Shown: positions 8,688-17,548 of the stretch, piece after piece | How positions within the stretch are numbered: position 1 is the stretch's first letter | How the letters are laid out: every line of letters starts with the position of its first letter | Program-made: the position numbers and the translations under genes | Source of the DNA: Aliivibrio salmonicida LFI1238 | Lineage (GTDB): Bacteria; Pseudomonadota; Gammaproteobacteria; Enterobacterales; Vibrionaceae | Reading direction: 5' to 3' | Assembly (NCBI RefSeq): GCF_000196495.1 | Contig: NC_011312.1 | Coordinates: 496,001 to 560,000, forward strand | Length of the DNA: 64,000 bases | Notes under the pieces: generated by a model | Seen by the model: only the letters and a program-made list of their open reading frames with translations | Told to the model about the DNA's origin: nothing | Database searches by the model: none

Positions 8688-9095
8688 TTATGAAATATGC
8701 ATGACTTCTTTAAACCAATCCCAAATCCCAAATGAAAAATTATGAAATATATCGATACCGAGCGCTGATTTTATAAGATAAAGAATAACCACCGCGAGTC
8801 CGAAAAGAGCAACCACACCGAAGCACGTTAATAGTGTCATGAAGAATAATGCAAGTGGTGACTCGCTTCTCATCTTATTTCTATAATCTCTACCGAGTAA
8901 AAAAACGAAAAAATAACGTTTATTAAAAAATGAGACACTTTTTCGAATATCGATATTATTATTTGAACCAAGACCCGTTGCAATTACGGCTCGTTCGATG
9001 GATTTTTTTTGTTCAAAAGACAGCTCATTTGAAATATTTCCATCTAATGCTGAATAAAAATTAGCGATGAGTCTCTGTTGTTTTTTATCCATCAT
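8688..9095 (-). CDS. Small membrane protein of the polysaccharide cluster, function unknown
   Basis: A 135-residue protein starting MMDKKQQRLIANFYSALDGN. Residues 1-80 are soluble and charged; two hydrophobic segments follow (ALFFMTLLTCFGVVALFG.. and ..VVILYLIKSALGI), then a short tail. The frame is open further upstream, inside the preceding glycosyltransferase gene, but the ATG at 9093-9095, behind GAGAA, is the likely start and overlaps that gene by 11 bp. Translational coupling to the glycosyltransferase suggests a role in polysaccharide assembly. Similar vibrio proteins have, as I recall, been labelled 3-phosphoshikimate 1-carboxyvinyltransferase, which is not credible at this size and with this composition. 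No function is assigned. Confidence 0.7.
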   Translation of the reverse strand: MMDKKQQRLIANFYSALDGNISNELSFEQKKSIERAVIATGLGSNNNIDIRKSVSFFNKRYFFVFLLGRDYRNKMRSESPLALFFMTLLTCFGVVALFGLAVVILYLIKSALGIDIFHNFSFGIWDWFKEVMHIS

Positions 9096-10215
9096 GTTGA
9101 GTTCTCTTTTTCTCAATAGTGTCATAGATGGCCATCGTTTTACCTGCAATTTTATGCCAATCATAATGCGCTAAATACTGACTATAATTAACATTGCTCT
9201 CAGAGCCTATTGAATGGTTAATCAATGCCGTCGTTAGGCTATCGATATCGCCAACGGGAAAATAACTTTCAGGGCTTAGTTTAACTTCTAGATTTGCTGG
9301 AATATTACTGACAATGGCGGGTAATGAATAAGACATTGCTTCTAATAGAGCAATCGGTAAACCTTCATGGTAAGAGGGCATCACAAAGGCTTTCGCTTTT
9401 GAGAAAATAGATTGTAATTGCTCACCTTTTAAAAATCCCGTCATTATTACACCATCGACATGTTTTGCTTGTGCTTTTAGCTGTTCACTGTAGGGCGTCG
9501 GATGATCGGTGTCTCCCATAATTACCAGCGGTATATCAATGTTTGCTTTTTCATAAGCACTGATAAGATCGTGGAATCCTTTTTCTTCGACTAAACGCCC
9601 AACCGCAACCAAGTAGTTGTTTTCAGTAAGAGTAAATTGAGTTAACACAGCATCTATTTTTTCTTGAGGGAGTGGAGTGGGTAGGTTTACCCCATTGTAA
9701 ACTAAATGGGCATCGTGGCGATTATATTTCGATTTAATGATGTCGTTAATTACGTCTGAAATTACAATGACTTCCGTTGCGTAAGTGACTGCTAACCTTT
9801 CACCTAATTGTAACATTCGTTTTGCAAATCCCCCCCATTTTTGACGGTCATAATCAGGACCATGATGAGTGAAAACCACTTTTTTACCTAAAACTCGTAA
9901 TAGAGGTACAACAAGCCCTGGTCCAATCGCGTGAACATGGACAATGTTAGAACGATCAAATAACGTTGAAAACGAAGATAAGGTTGAGTGAACTATCGCT
10001 TCTAATGATTTCTTCTTTGGTGCCCAAATAGCCTTTGTATTGACACCTCGGTAAGTGGATTTTTTATAATCGACATAAGGCGAACGAGCAATGACACAAA
10101 TCTCAGTATCGAATTGTGTCTTAATTTCAGGGTATAAATTCTGACAGTGAGTTTCTACTCCGCCTAAAACATCAGGGATCCCACGAGTGCCGATGACGGT
10201 AATGTTAGTGGTCAT
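9085..10215 (-). CDS. Glycosyltransferase, GT4 family
   Basis: A 376-residue cytoplasmic, membrane-associated GT-B glycosyltransferase. The N-terminus ITVIGTRGIPDVLGGVETHC is the acceptor-side Rossmann fold seen in rhamnosyltransferase-like GT4 enzymes. The C-terminal half contains LVAVGRLVEEKGFHDLI and the nucleotide-sugar-binding E-x7-E block PSYHEGLPIALLEAMSYS. It is a member of the leftward polysaccharide operon, 3 bp after the next glycosyltransferase. Donor and acceptor cannot be read from sequence. Confidence 0.88.
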   Translation of the reverse strand: MTTNITVIGTRGIPDVLGGVETHCQNLYPEIKTQFDTEICVIARSPYVDYKKSTYRGVNTKAIWAPKKKSLEAIVHSTLSSFSTLFDRSNIVHVHAIGPGLVVPLLRVLGKKVVFTHHGPDYDRQKWGGFAKRMLQLGERLAVTYATEVIVISDVINDIIKSKYNRHDAHLVYNGVNLPTPLPQEKIDAVLTQFTLTENNYLVAVGRLVEEKGFHDLISAYEKANIDIPLVIMGDTDHPTPYSEQLKAQAKHVDGVIMTGFLKGEQLQSIFSKAKAFVMPSYHEGLPIALLEAMSYSLPAIVSNIPANLEVKLSPESYFPVGDIDSLTTALINHSIGSESNVNYSQYLAHYDWHKIAGKTMAIYDTIEKKRTQHDG

Positions 10216-10218
10216 GTA

Positions 10219-11424
10219 TTATCCCTTTAGTAATTCATTATAAAGATTGAGTAAATCTGTTTTGTGTTTTGTTAGTGTGTACTTACTTAAAAAGCGTTGT
10301 CTTGCATTCTTCCCCATTTCTGCGGATGCTGAAAGGCTCGCAGCCAATACATCTAATTTGTCAGCAAGTGCTTGGGCATTACCCGCCTCAAATAAATAGC
10401 CATCAACGCCATCTCGAATTTGTTCTGGTAATCCACCGATTCTAGAGGCGATAACTGGTTTGCTGTATGACATGGCTTCTAGAACCGACATGGAACAGTT
10501 TTCATAGCATTCAGATGGTACAATTACGGCTTTTGCTTGTTTAATTAGAGTGAGTAATTCATCTCCGCTTTTAAAACCGAGTAATTCAGCTCTTGGGTAC
10601 GTTTCTTTTAACTCGTTAAAAACGGGTCCATCCCCCACAATTTTTAAGGCTGTGTTTTCTTTCATTAATTGATGTGCTTTCGCAAGGGTAGGAACGCCTT
10701 TTTCTGTACTTAGTCTACCGAGATACAGAAAGTAACCTTGATCACTGATGCCCTCATTAGAGACGTGCTCATCAATACCATTTACGATAATGTCTACACG
10801 ATTATGAGGCAGTTTTTGTTGTATAAAGCGTCCAAGAAAGCGGCTCGGTGAGACGATAGCATCAAGCTGCTGGTAGTTACCGCTGACTTTTTGATAGATA
10901 GCTTCTGCGGACAAAAGAAAACTTTTTATTAATGAACTTTCTTGGCATCGATGTATTGTGGCGTTAAAGACCGAGCCATGAACGCAGTCTTCACATGTAT
11001 GACCATCGCGATACATCGTATAGCTTGGGCACGCTATTTTAGTATCGTGAGCGGTTAATACCGTTTTACAACCAAATTGTTTTGCCACTTTTATAATTGA
11101 AGGGGTGAGTTGGTGGTAGATATTATGAAAATGCACTAAGTCTGGTTTTTCTTGCTCTAATAATTGTTTGAATTTAATGCAAGCTTCGCTGTTATGAATA
11201 AAATTAACTGCAGTGGTTATTTTGTTTTTTAGTGTTTGCTCTTGATAGTAATCCACGTTATTAACGAAGAAGTAAGAATAGTTTGATTCAAGGTTTTTCT
11301 CATGATTCATTGAAAATTCAATAATATCGATGCCTTCAGAAAGCAACATATCCCGCTCTTGAAAGTAAACGGTTTCGGCACCACCTTTCATAAAGAAAAA
11401 TTTATTAACTAATCGAACTTTCAT
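10219..11424 (-). CDS. Glycosyltransferase, GT4 family
   Basis: A 401-residue GT-B enzyme. The start MKVRLVNKFFFMKGGAETVYFQ carries the GGAE loop of GT4 enzymes. The middle has FLYLGRLSTEKGVPTLAKA, and the donor-site E-x7-E block is VPSECYENCSMSVLEAMSYS. A cysteine-rich segment (CPSYTMYRDGHTCEDCVHG, residues ~136-155) resembles the insert found in a subset of polysaccharide GT4 enzymes. It overlaps the upstream GT2 gene by 4 bp, so it is tightly coupled in the operon. Sugar specificity is unknown. Confidence 0.88.
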   Translation of the reverse strand: MKVRLVNKFFFMKGGAETVYFQERDMLLSEGIDIIEFSMNHEKNLESNYSYFFVNNVDYYQEQTLKNKITTAVNFIHNSEACIKFKQLLEQEKPDLVHFHNIYHQLTPSIIKVAKQFGCKTVLTAHDTKIACPSYTMYRDGHTCEDCVHGSVFNATIHRCQESSLIKSFLLSAEAIYQKVSGNYQQLDAIVSPSRFLGRFIQQKLPHNRVDIIVNGIDEHVSNEGISDQGYFLYLGRLSTEKGVPTLAKAHQLMKENTALKIVGDGPVFNELKETYPRAELLGFKSGDELLTLIKQAKAVIVPSECYENCSMSVLEAMSYSKPVIASRIGGLPEQIRDGVDGYLFEAGNAQALADKLDVLAASLSASAEMGKNARQRFLSKYTLTKHKTDLLNLYNELLKG

Positions 11425-12419
11425 TTTTTACCCTCGTTAATAATTTTGTGTTGTGGTGGCTGAGTTGGACTTTTTAGCGGCAGAAATAAACCTCGGAGTA
11501 AACCAGCAGAAAAAACGGAGAGGTTGATAACGCTGTGTAAGGCGTCTTTAATCGAGCGATTCTTAATGGTTTTTAATGTAATAAATGCGAATAAAGGCAA
11601 TGCTGTGAGCATAATTATGAGAGAGTTAAACGTAAAGAGAGTACTTATTAAGAGCAATAAATAAAGAGTGAAAATAGCTTCGTTTTGCACTGTGCTTAAT
11701 GCTTTCTTAAACAAAGGAGTACCAAAAGAGCCTTTTAAAAGCTCACCAGAAGCAAACAGATAACCGCCCTTCCAGCGATGCTTTATTAGCTCGAAAGATG
11801 ACATGGTATAAGAGGTGTGAGAAAAATAAGGCACATCTAAGCGGTGAAGTTTGTAACCCGCTAAGCCTAAGCGCATACCGAGTTCAGATTCTTCGTAAGC
11901 ATGTAAATTACGATTCGTTAAATATCCAATCTCATCAATGACGCTCTTTCTGTATAACCCCCCTCCACCTAAATGACTGCAATCACCAATAGGGTAAATT
12001 TGGTGTATGCGTTGTTTACGTGACTTAAACTCATAGCTATCAACATCATCCATTTCTACTGCACCCGCCACCGCGGCATATTCAGGGTGTTCTAATAGAA
12101 ATGAAATACCATGATCAATAAAGCCCGACTCTAACTTCATATCGCCATCAAGTAAAAGTAAAAAATCACCTTCGCTATGAAGATAACCTAATTGATGGCC
12201 AACCCCACAGCAACGATCTTCTTCATTTGTTAGAGATACAACCGTAACACCCATTTGGGTGGCTATTTTTTGGGTTTTATCTGTTGATAAGCTATCCGCG
12301 ACAATAATTTTATGGGGATATTTACTCATGTGCTCTTGGATGCTTGTTATCGTATTCGCGATGCCAGATTCTTCATTATAGGTTTTGATAATGACTGAAA
12401 TAAAAGGAGAACTAGTCAT
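11421..12419 (-). CDS. Glycosyltransferase, GT2 family, membrane-attached
   Basis: A 332-residue inverting GT-A transferase: VIIKTYNEESGI at the start, ADSLSTDKT, and the metal-binding LLLDGDMKLE (DxD) near residue 96. C-terminal hydrophobic stretches (about residues 245-315) anchor it in the inner membrane. It overlaps the polymerase gene upstream by 8 bp and the GT4 gene downstream by 4 bp. It probably extends the lipid-linked repeat unit on the cytoplasmic face. Confidence 0.87.
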   Translation of the reverse strand: MTSSPFISVIIKTYNEESGIANTITSIQEHMSKYPHKIIVADSLSTDKTQKIATQMGVTVVSLTNEEDRCCGVGHQLGYLHSEGDFLLLLDGDMKLESGFIDHGISFLLEHPEYAAVAGAVEMDDVDSYEFKSRKQRIHQIYPIGDCSHLGGGGLYRKSVIDEIGYLTNRNLHAYEESELGMRLGLAGYKLHRLDVPYFSHTSYTMSSFELIKHRWKGGYLFASGELLKGSFGTPLFKKALSTVQNEAIFTLYLLLLISTLFTFNSLIIMLTALPLFAFITLKTIKNRSIKDALHSVINLSVFSAGLLRGLFLPLKSPTQPPQHKIINEGKK

Positions 12420-13794
12420 GATTCGCTGCCGCCGTAATTAAGGATTTTCGGATCACTAAGTTTGATCCTAGTGATAAGTAAAAAATAAATTGAAGCATAG
12501 GGACCAACATCAATATTTGGCTGTATGGGAGACTTAATAAACAAGCAATAGCAAAGGCATTAAATGCAGGAGGATAGCTCATTAATCTAATATCTTCTTG
12601 TGTCACGTCATCTCGATTAAATAGAGGAGTAGGTTTACAGACTCGAAGAATATAGAGTGTCATTGAAATGAAAAATAATGTTCCAATGATCCCCAATTCC
12701 CATAAAAGAACACTGAGTGCTGTCGTATCAAGAATGACATTAAAAAGAACATTTAAAAAACCAGGGGAAACCGAACTTCCGTGATTTGTTGTATTTAATC
12801 CATAACCAAATAAAGCATTTGGAAGCCCATAAAAGTCATTATTATCTAACCAGAAAAAAATGGTTGTCATTCTTCCTAATTCACCGGTCGGCATAATATA
12901 GTTAGGATCAAATATATATTCTAAAGAACCAATGAAAATGTCTAATGGCCCTTTACTTGGGTCACTGCCAAAAGCAGATGAATAAGATAATGATAATAAT
13001 AAGATAGCGATACTCATTAATAGCAACATCCCACCAATAATCGCGAGAATAATCTTAATATCGTAGCTTTTCATGCCTTTTATGTAGCTAGGAGCTAGCC
13101 ATACATAAGCCAGTAAAATGGGTGATAATAAAATAACAAATTTCACTTCACCTAAAATACATAGAGTGAATGCCGCACCAATGTGTAGGATAGTTGATTT
13201 TATTGAGCATAGACCATGTTTATACTCAGAGAGTTTTAACAGCATAATCAGTAAGCAAAAAAGCCCCATCGCAGCCGTATTCCCACCTCCCATGGGATCG
13301 CCCCCAAAAGTACCTACGACCGAATCCCATTTTTCATACTCACCGTGAGCGGCTACTCGTTTGGGAAGAATGACAAAAATTTGGAATAGAATGACGGGGA
13401 ATTGAGCATAAAAAATCCAATAAAGTGTTTTTGTCACTCGGTATATTTGTGATTCCCGACAAAATCGCAACAATAGACAAAATAGAATTAAGGAGAGTGC
13501 GAGCTCATTTTTTAAGCCAACAATAGTGGTGGTGATACCATTTTGCAAAAAGGTACTGAGTACCGCTTGAACGAAAAAACCAATGAACAAAACGAGTATA
13601 ATAATTTCTTTATGATCGAGATCGAGCGGCGTATATCGATTCTGTAAAAAGAGTAAGCCTGTCATCGTAAAAGCTAATAAAAATGGCAGCCATAAAATGG
13701 CAGAAATACCAGTGAAATATTGTGTTAAGCCACATAATACGAGACTGATAACGGCATAGATTTGTAGGAAAAAACCAGTATTTAACGGCATCAT
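12412..13794 (-). CDS. Wzy-like polysaccharide polymerase (O-antigen ligase/polymerase family)
   Basis: 460 residues with 10-12 predicted membrane segments and a large periplasmic loop around residues 285-355 (between the helix LLSLSYSSAFG and the helix VLLWELGIIGTLFF), the usual architecture of Wzy polymerases. Sequence motifs in this group are weak, so the call rests on topology plus position between the flippase and glycosyltransferases. It shares one base with the flippase stop/start. It would polymerise undecaprenyl-linked repeat units at the periplasmic face. Confidence 0.75.
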   Translation of the reverse strand: MMPLNTGFFLQIYAVISLVLCGLTQYFTGISAILWLPFLLAFTMTGLLFLQNRYTPLDLDHKEIIILVLFIGFFVQAVLSTFLQNGITTTIVGLKNELALSLILFCLLLRFCRESQIYRVTKTLYWIFYAQFPVILFQIFVILPKRVAAHGEYEKWDSVVGTFGGDPMGGGNTAAMGLFCLLIMLLKLSEYKHGLCSIKSTILHIGAAFTLCILGEVKFVILLSPILLAYVWLAPSYIKGMKSYDIKIILAIIGGMLLLMSIAILLLSLSYSSAFGSDPSKGPLDIFIGSLEYIFDPNYIMPTGELGRMTTIFFWLDNNDFYGLPNALFGYGLNTTNHGSSVSPGFLNVLFNVILDTTALSVLLWELGIIGTLFFISMTLYILRVCKPTPLFNRDDVTQEDIRLMSYPPAFNAFAIACLLSLPYSQILMLVPMLQFIFYLSLGSNLVIRKSLITAAANHD

Positions 13795-14999
13795 TACTTA
13801 TTTTCCTGAGCTAATAGGTGTGCTCGTTTATTTACTTTTAAATAGATAAAGCTGTAACGAACAAATGACAGAATCGAAAACAAAAGAACAGAATAAGCAT
13901 AGTTATGGTAAAAGTATGGAAATATAATGAAAGCGATAGTGATAACTAACAATTGCTCGATTTGAATACGTAGAAAATATTTAGGTGAACCAAATACTAA
14001 TTCAATTACTGTGAGGGGACAGACAGCAAGAGCAGGAAGTAAATAAGGCAGCATATAACGGGATGTAGGTACAGAGCTAAGCCATTCATCATTAAAACCA
14101 AGTTGCATGATTAACGGATAAAAGAGTAAGACACCAGCAGTCGCAATAAGCCCCAGAATTAACAACATTAAGCGAACTTTTTTAAATTCTTGATAATTAA
14201 ATTTGTTATTACGAAAATCAATCGACCACTTAGCAAAGATAGAATTACGAACGGCATTACCAACAATGGTAACGGGTGCTAAGCAGAAACGATTCACAAC
14301 AGCAAAATAACCCGCGATTAATGGGGAGAACCAAAAATTAATTAGCAGTGTGGGTAGATTATTATTTGCCATCGCTAAAACTTCGGCACTGCCTATTCCA
14401 GAAAGATGAGCCCGATTTTCTTTCATAAATTGCACATTATTCGATAATGAAAAATGAGAAAATCTAATCTTTGAAAAAGAAACAGAATGACAAATCCAAA
14501 TGGAAACAAGAATAAACAACCCAATGGCCCAACAGACATAAAATAATTCAGTGGTTTGTGTGAGAGCAACGGCACCAATAACTAATAATGAAATTGAAAT
14601 ACGCTGAAATGCTAATAGACGAATATTTTCAATTCTAAGCAGTAAGTTTTCTGATATTAAAACCCATGCATGACAAAGGGTTAGTAGGTAAAGTAAATAG
14701 CCATTAAGATCAAAAAACTGGATAATTATGACAGTATAAGGAAGCGCAATTATGACACTTTGAAGCAGTGAAAATATAATGTTCTGAGTGACTTGTGAAT
14801 CACTTTGTTTTGGTAATAACAATTGAGAGGCAAAAGTACAAATTTGAGCTCCAATTAACACTACGCTATACACTAGAGCATAAACGCCCACTTGTGCCAT
14901 ATCGTATTTGTGAGAAATAAGCCAAATAGAAACGGCACCGATAATTTGGGAAATAACCGATGCACCCGCAATTGTTGAGACACTTTTTAGTAAGCTCAT
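13794..14999 (-). CDS. Wzx-like polysaccharide flippase (MOP superfamily)
   Basis: A 401-residue polytopic protein with about 12 hydrophobic helices. The N-terminus LLKSVSTIAGASVISQIIGAV and the central YFAVVNRFCLAPVTIVGNAVRNSIFAKWS resemble Wzx/PST flippases. It would move the lipid-linked repeat from cytoplasm to periplasm. It lies directly after the Wzc-type gene (7-bp gap) and before the polymerase. With wzc upstream interrupted by an IS, its transcription may depend on readthrough from the IS. Confidence 0.8.
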   Translation of the reverse strand: MSLLKSVSTIAGASVISQIIGAVSIWLISHKYDMAQVGVYALVYSVVLIGAQICTFASQLLLPKQSDSQVTQNIIFSLLQSVIIALPYTVIIIQFFDLNGYLLYLLTLCHAWVLISENLLLRIENIRLLAFQRISISLLVIGAVALTQTTELFYVCWAIGLFILVSIWICHSVSFSKIRFSHFSLSNNVQFMKENRAHLSGIGSAEVLAMANNNLPTLLINFWFSPLIAGYFAVVNRFCLAPVTIVGNAVRNSIFAKWSIDFRNNKFNYQEFKKVRLMLLILGLIATAGVLLFYPLIMQLGFNDEWLSSVPTSRYMLPYLLPALAVCPLTVIELVFGSPKYFLRIQIEQLLVITIAFIIFPYFYHNYAYSVLLFSILSFVRYSFIYLKVNKRAHLLAQENK

Positions 15000-15006
15000 C
15001 AGAAAC

Positions 15007-16435
15007 CTAACTTAATAAATCATCGTTTTGATGGAACAGTTGTTGCTGTGTTTCTTCTGTTTCTAATTCTTCATCAACCACATTATTAAGTATGGCACCA
15101 ATAATAGGGATTTGCAGTTGAGTTATTTTTTCCATGTTTGACAGGATGCTGTTTGCACTTAATGTACCGGCTTGAACAGTATAAATAACACCAGATAGAT
15201 AACGAGCAATAAGCTGAGCGTCTTTATTCTCAGATAATGCTGGCAAGTGAACGATAATTTGTTCAAATTGCTTACTCATCTCTTGAAGTGTTGGTTCGAG
15301 GGTTTCCAGAGATAATGTTAGGAGTGGTGTTGATGTTAGTGTTCCACGAGCTAAGAAAAATAAATTTTCGTCTAATTGAGTTATACAATCGTTAATAGGA
15401 TGATTTTTTTCAAGAATTTCAGCCATCCCCATTACAGTTAATGTAGGAAAAACATCAGAGGTACTATTTTCTGTTTTAGATACGCTCGAGGCTTCCTCTA
15501 CAGGTTGCATCATCAATATCTCTTCAGTTATAGAGACTTCCTTTCTGAAATCTAAATCTATTAATAATGTCGAACGATCTTGTGATAAAGAATGAGCAAG
15601 AAGATAACTGCTTAATTCATTTTGTTCGCTAGAATCTGTGGATACTAAACCAATAATTGGCCAGGGTTTACTATCTAAAAGGAGACTCGTTCTAATTGCG
15701 TGAATGGTGTCCCCTGAATAGGGATTAGTAAAAAAAATGTTTGAAAATACAGTAAGTTCTGCAATGTAATTGAATGGGCGAAGCTCCCCGATGGCTTTTA
15801 GGCCTAAGCGGGTTTTCACTTGAGTTACATTATTAATTGATTTATTTAAGGCCGATTTAATGATGATAAACAGTAAACTTAAGATAAATGTCATGATGAA
15901 AATCATAATGATAAATAAAGCTTTATTGGGTTTACTTGGTTTACTTGGTTTACTTGGTGGCATTGCGGGATCGAGTAGTGTTGCCGCTGGCTCACGATAT
16001 AACATCGTTAATTCTTGCTCTTTGCTACGAGTGAAGATTTTTTCGTACAACTCTTGCGTCTTATCTAAATCCGCTTTCATCGTATTATAAACATCTCTTT
16101 TTGCAGCAAGTTGTGTGAAGTTCTTTTTTTGTGCATTAAGTAAGGATTTATATTTATTTTCGCGTTCAATTGAGGCTTGATATTCTTTGTATAATCCGGT
16201 TTTAAGCTCTTTTAATAAAGAGGTCGTTTGTAGTTCAATGGCATTAATTTGAGCATTAGCTTCTAAAATCAATGGGTTTTTGGGGCCATACTTTTCTTTA
16301 AGATCAAATAATGTACGTTTTTCTTGAATAAGAGCAATACGTAAATCTTGTAATTGTGCATGATTAGAAATCGACGGTAGGGTAGCCACATCTTCTAATG
16401 GATAGCCAAGTGCTTCGCTGATTGTGTTATAGCTA
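15007..16435 (-). pseudogene. Wzc-type polysaccharide co-polymerase, 3' part (gene split by IS630)
   Basis: The C-terminal ~475 residues of a PCP-2a/BY-kinase-like inner-membrane protein that sets chain length and works with the Wza exporter. Removing the IS and one TA joins the halves in frame (...ITAKA-SYNTISEALGYP...). This part holds the coiled-coil periplasmic region, a Pro/Ser/Lys linker, the second membrane helix (about 157-180 counted from the GTG at 16389) and the cytoplasmic nucleotide-binding-like domain. The Walker A' strand LLIDLDFRK is present. The P-loop position reads STDSSEQNELSS with no GxGK[S/T], and the tail lacks a tyrosine cluster, so it was probably never an active tyrosine kinase. 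Three 9-bp repeats (15932-15958) encode the PSK linker. Confidence 0.88.
15932..15958. repeat. Three tandem copies of a 9-bp unit in the wzc-like gene
   Basis: TTACTTGGT is repeated three times without mismatch. It encodes PSK-PSK-PSK in the linker ahead of the second transmembrane helix, so copy-number changes would stay in frame. Confidence 0.85.
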
Positions 16436-16440
16436 AGTAG

Positions 16441-17007
16441 TCACGCAAAAGTTATTGTGAATTTTTCGCCGTAATAATTTAATATGTTTTTGATGTTAAT
16501 ACTGAGGTCTTCAAACGTTTTGAACGCTTCACATGGTAACCATTCATATTTTACTTTCTTCCACAATATCTCAATGATATTGAGCTCTGGAGAGTACGGT
16601 GGTAGATAACAAACTAATACATCATTCATCAACCACTCATGCAATTTTTGTTTAAATTTTGCTGACCTATGAAAAGAGGCATTATCTAAGATAATAAAGC
16701 ATGGCTTATCGTTTTTTCGTGCGTTGATAAAGTGCTCAAATGCATCAATTACTGTATCGGTAGTTACTCTTCCTTCCGTTGTTTGAAAACTCAATTTACC
16801 TTGTCTACTTAAGAAGCCAAGAACATTGAGCCGTTTGCTGTGTGAATGAGCAGGCCTTAGCGATTGAACACCGATAGGTCCCCAACAATAAGGAAGATTA
16901 GATTTCTGACTAAAGCCTGACTCATCAAAATAAAAGAGTTCACATTTATTCGTACGTTCCATTTCAATCAATGAATTCAATATATTACTGAAATTATTGA
17001 ATTTCAT
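16441..17007 (-). CDS. IS630-family transposase, OrfB (DDE catalytic part), copy 1
   Basis: 188 residues holding the catalytic triad: FYFDESGF (first Asp), FIILDNASFH (second Asp), and PPYSPELNIIE (Glu), the classical IS630 C-terminal DDE signature. It is probably made mainly as the C-terminal part of an OrfA-OrfB fusion by -1 frameshifting rather than from its own ATG. The stop codon lies 5 bp from the IS end. Confidence 0.9.
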   Translation of the reverse strand: MKFNNFSNILNSLIEMERTNKCELFYFDESGFSQKSNLPYCWGPIGVQSLRPAHSHSKRLNVLGFLSRQGKLSFQTTEGRVTTDTVIDAFEHFINARKNDKPCFIILDNASFHRSAKFKQKLHEWLMNDVLVCYLPPYSPELNIIEILWKKVKYEWLPCEAFKTFEDLSINIKNILNYYGEKFTITFA

Positions 17008-17024
17008 ATCGTCACGCTTTAACT

Positions 17025-17447
17025 TTAATGAGTGTCGGGCTCTTTTGTAACTGTAATCACTTTTTTTATATTTCGTTTAATAGTGTCTAAGCTGGATTTT
17101 TTACCTGTTTCTTCTTCAAGTATTGCTTGTGCTCGTTTAAGTTGATGTGGCTCTTCATCAACCAATGACTTCAAACGATATACTTCTGCTTCTGTGTAAA
17201 TAGGTTTTCTACCTATACGAACAGCGTCATACAATCCGAGCATTCCACAGGCTTCCCAATGGTCTATCCATGACGATATGGTCTCAAATTTAGCGTCTAA
17301 AATATCAGTTAACGCTAAAATAGAGTAGCCTTTATCACTGAGAATAATCGCATGTGCTCGTATTCTTACTCTATTTTTTGGATGATTAGCGATCGCTTCT
17401 TTTAGGGTTATTTTTTCATTGTCTGTTAAAGGATTAACTGCTTTCAT
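17025..17447 (-). CDS. IS630-family transposase, OrfA (DNA-binding part), copy 1
   Basis: 140 residues with two helix-turn-helix segments (KGYSILALTDILDAKFETISSWIDHWE and a second in KKSSLDTIKRNIKK), the DNA-binding half of IS630 transposases. The frame ends 17 bp before OrfB starts. Its last codons after IKK read as nonsense relative to the family; shifting -1 at the A7 run (17061-17067) continues as SDYSYKRARHSLK and enters OrfB, giving a 335-residue full transposase. Confidence 0.88.
   Translation of the reverse strand: MKAVNPLTDNEKITLKEAIANHPKNRVRIRAHAIILSDKGYSILALTDILDAKFETISSWIDHWEACGMLGLYDAVRIGRKPIYTEAEVYRLKSLVDEEPHQLKRAQAILEEETGKKSSLDTIKRNIKKVITVTKEPDTH
17061..17067 (-). promoter_or_regulatory. 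Candidate -1 ribosomal frameshift site (A AAA AAA) in IS630 copy 1
   Basis: On the minus strand the heptamer A_AAA_AAA lies in canonical phase (ATA AAA AAA GTG). A -1 slip joins OrfA to OrfB without an intervening stop and restores the conserved family sequence between the HTH and DDE regions. The equivalent site in copy 2 is 23853-23859. Confidence 0.75.
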
Positions 17448-17548
17448 TATGATATAGACACTGACGTTAAAATACTCATTTTAATACCATATGGATATAT
17501 GGATATATGGTAAAGGCGAAATCTTCATTCTCGAAAACTTATCATTAA

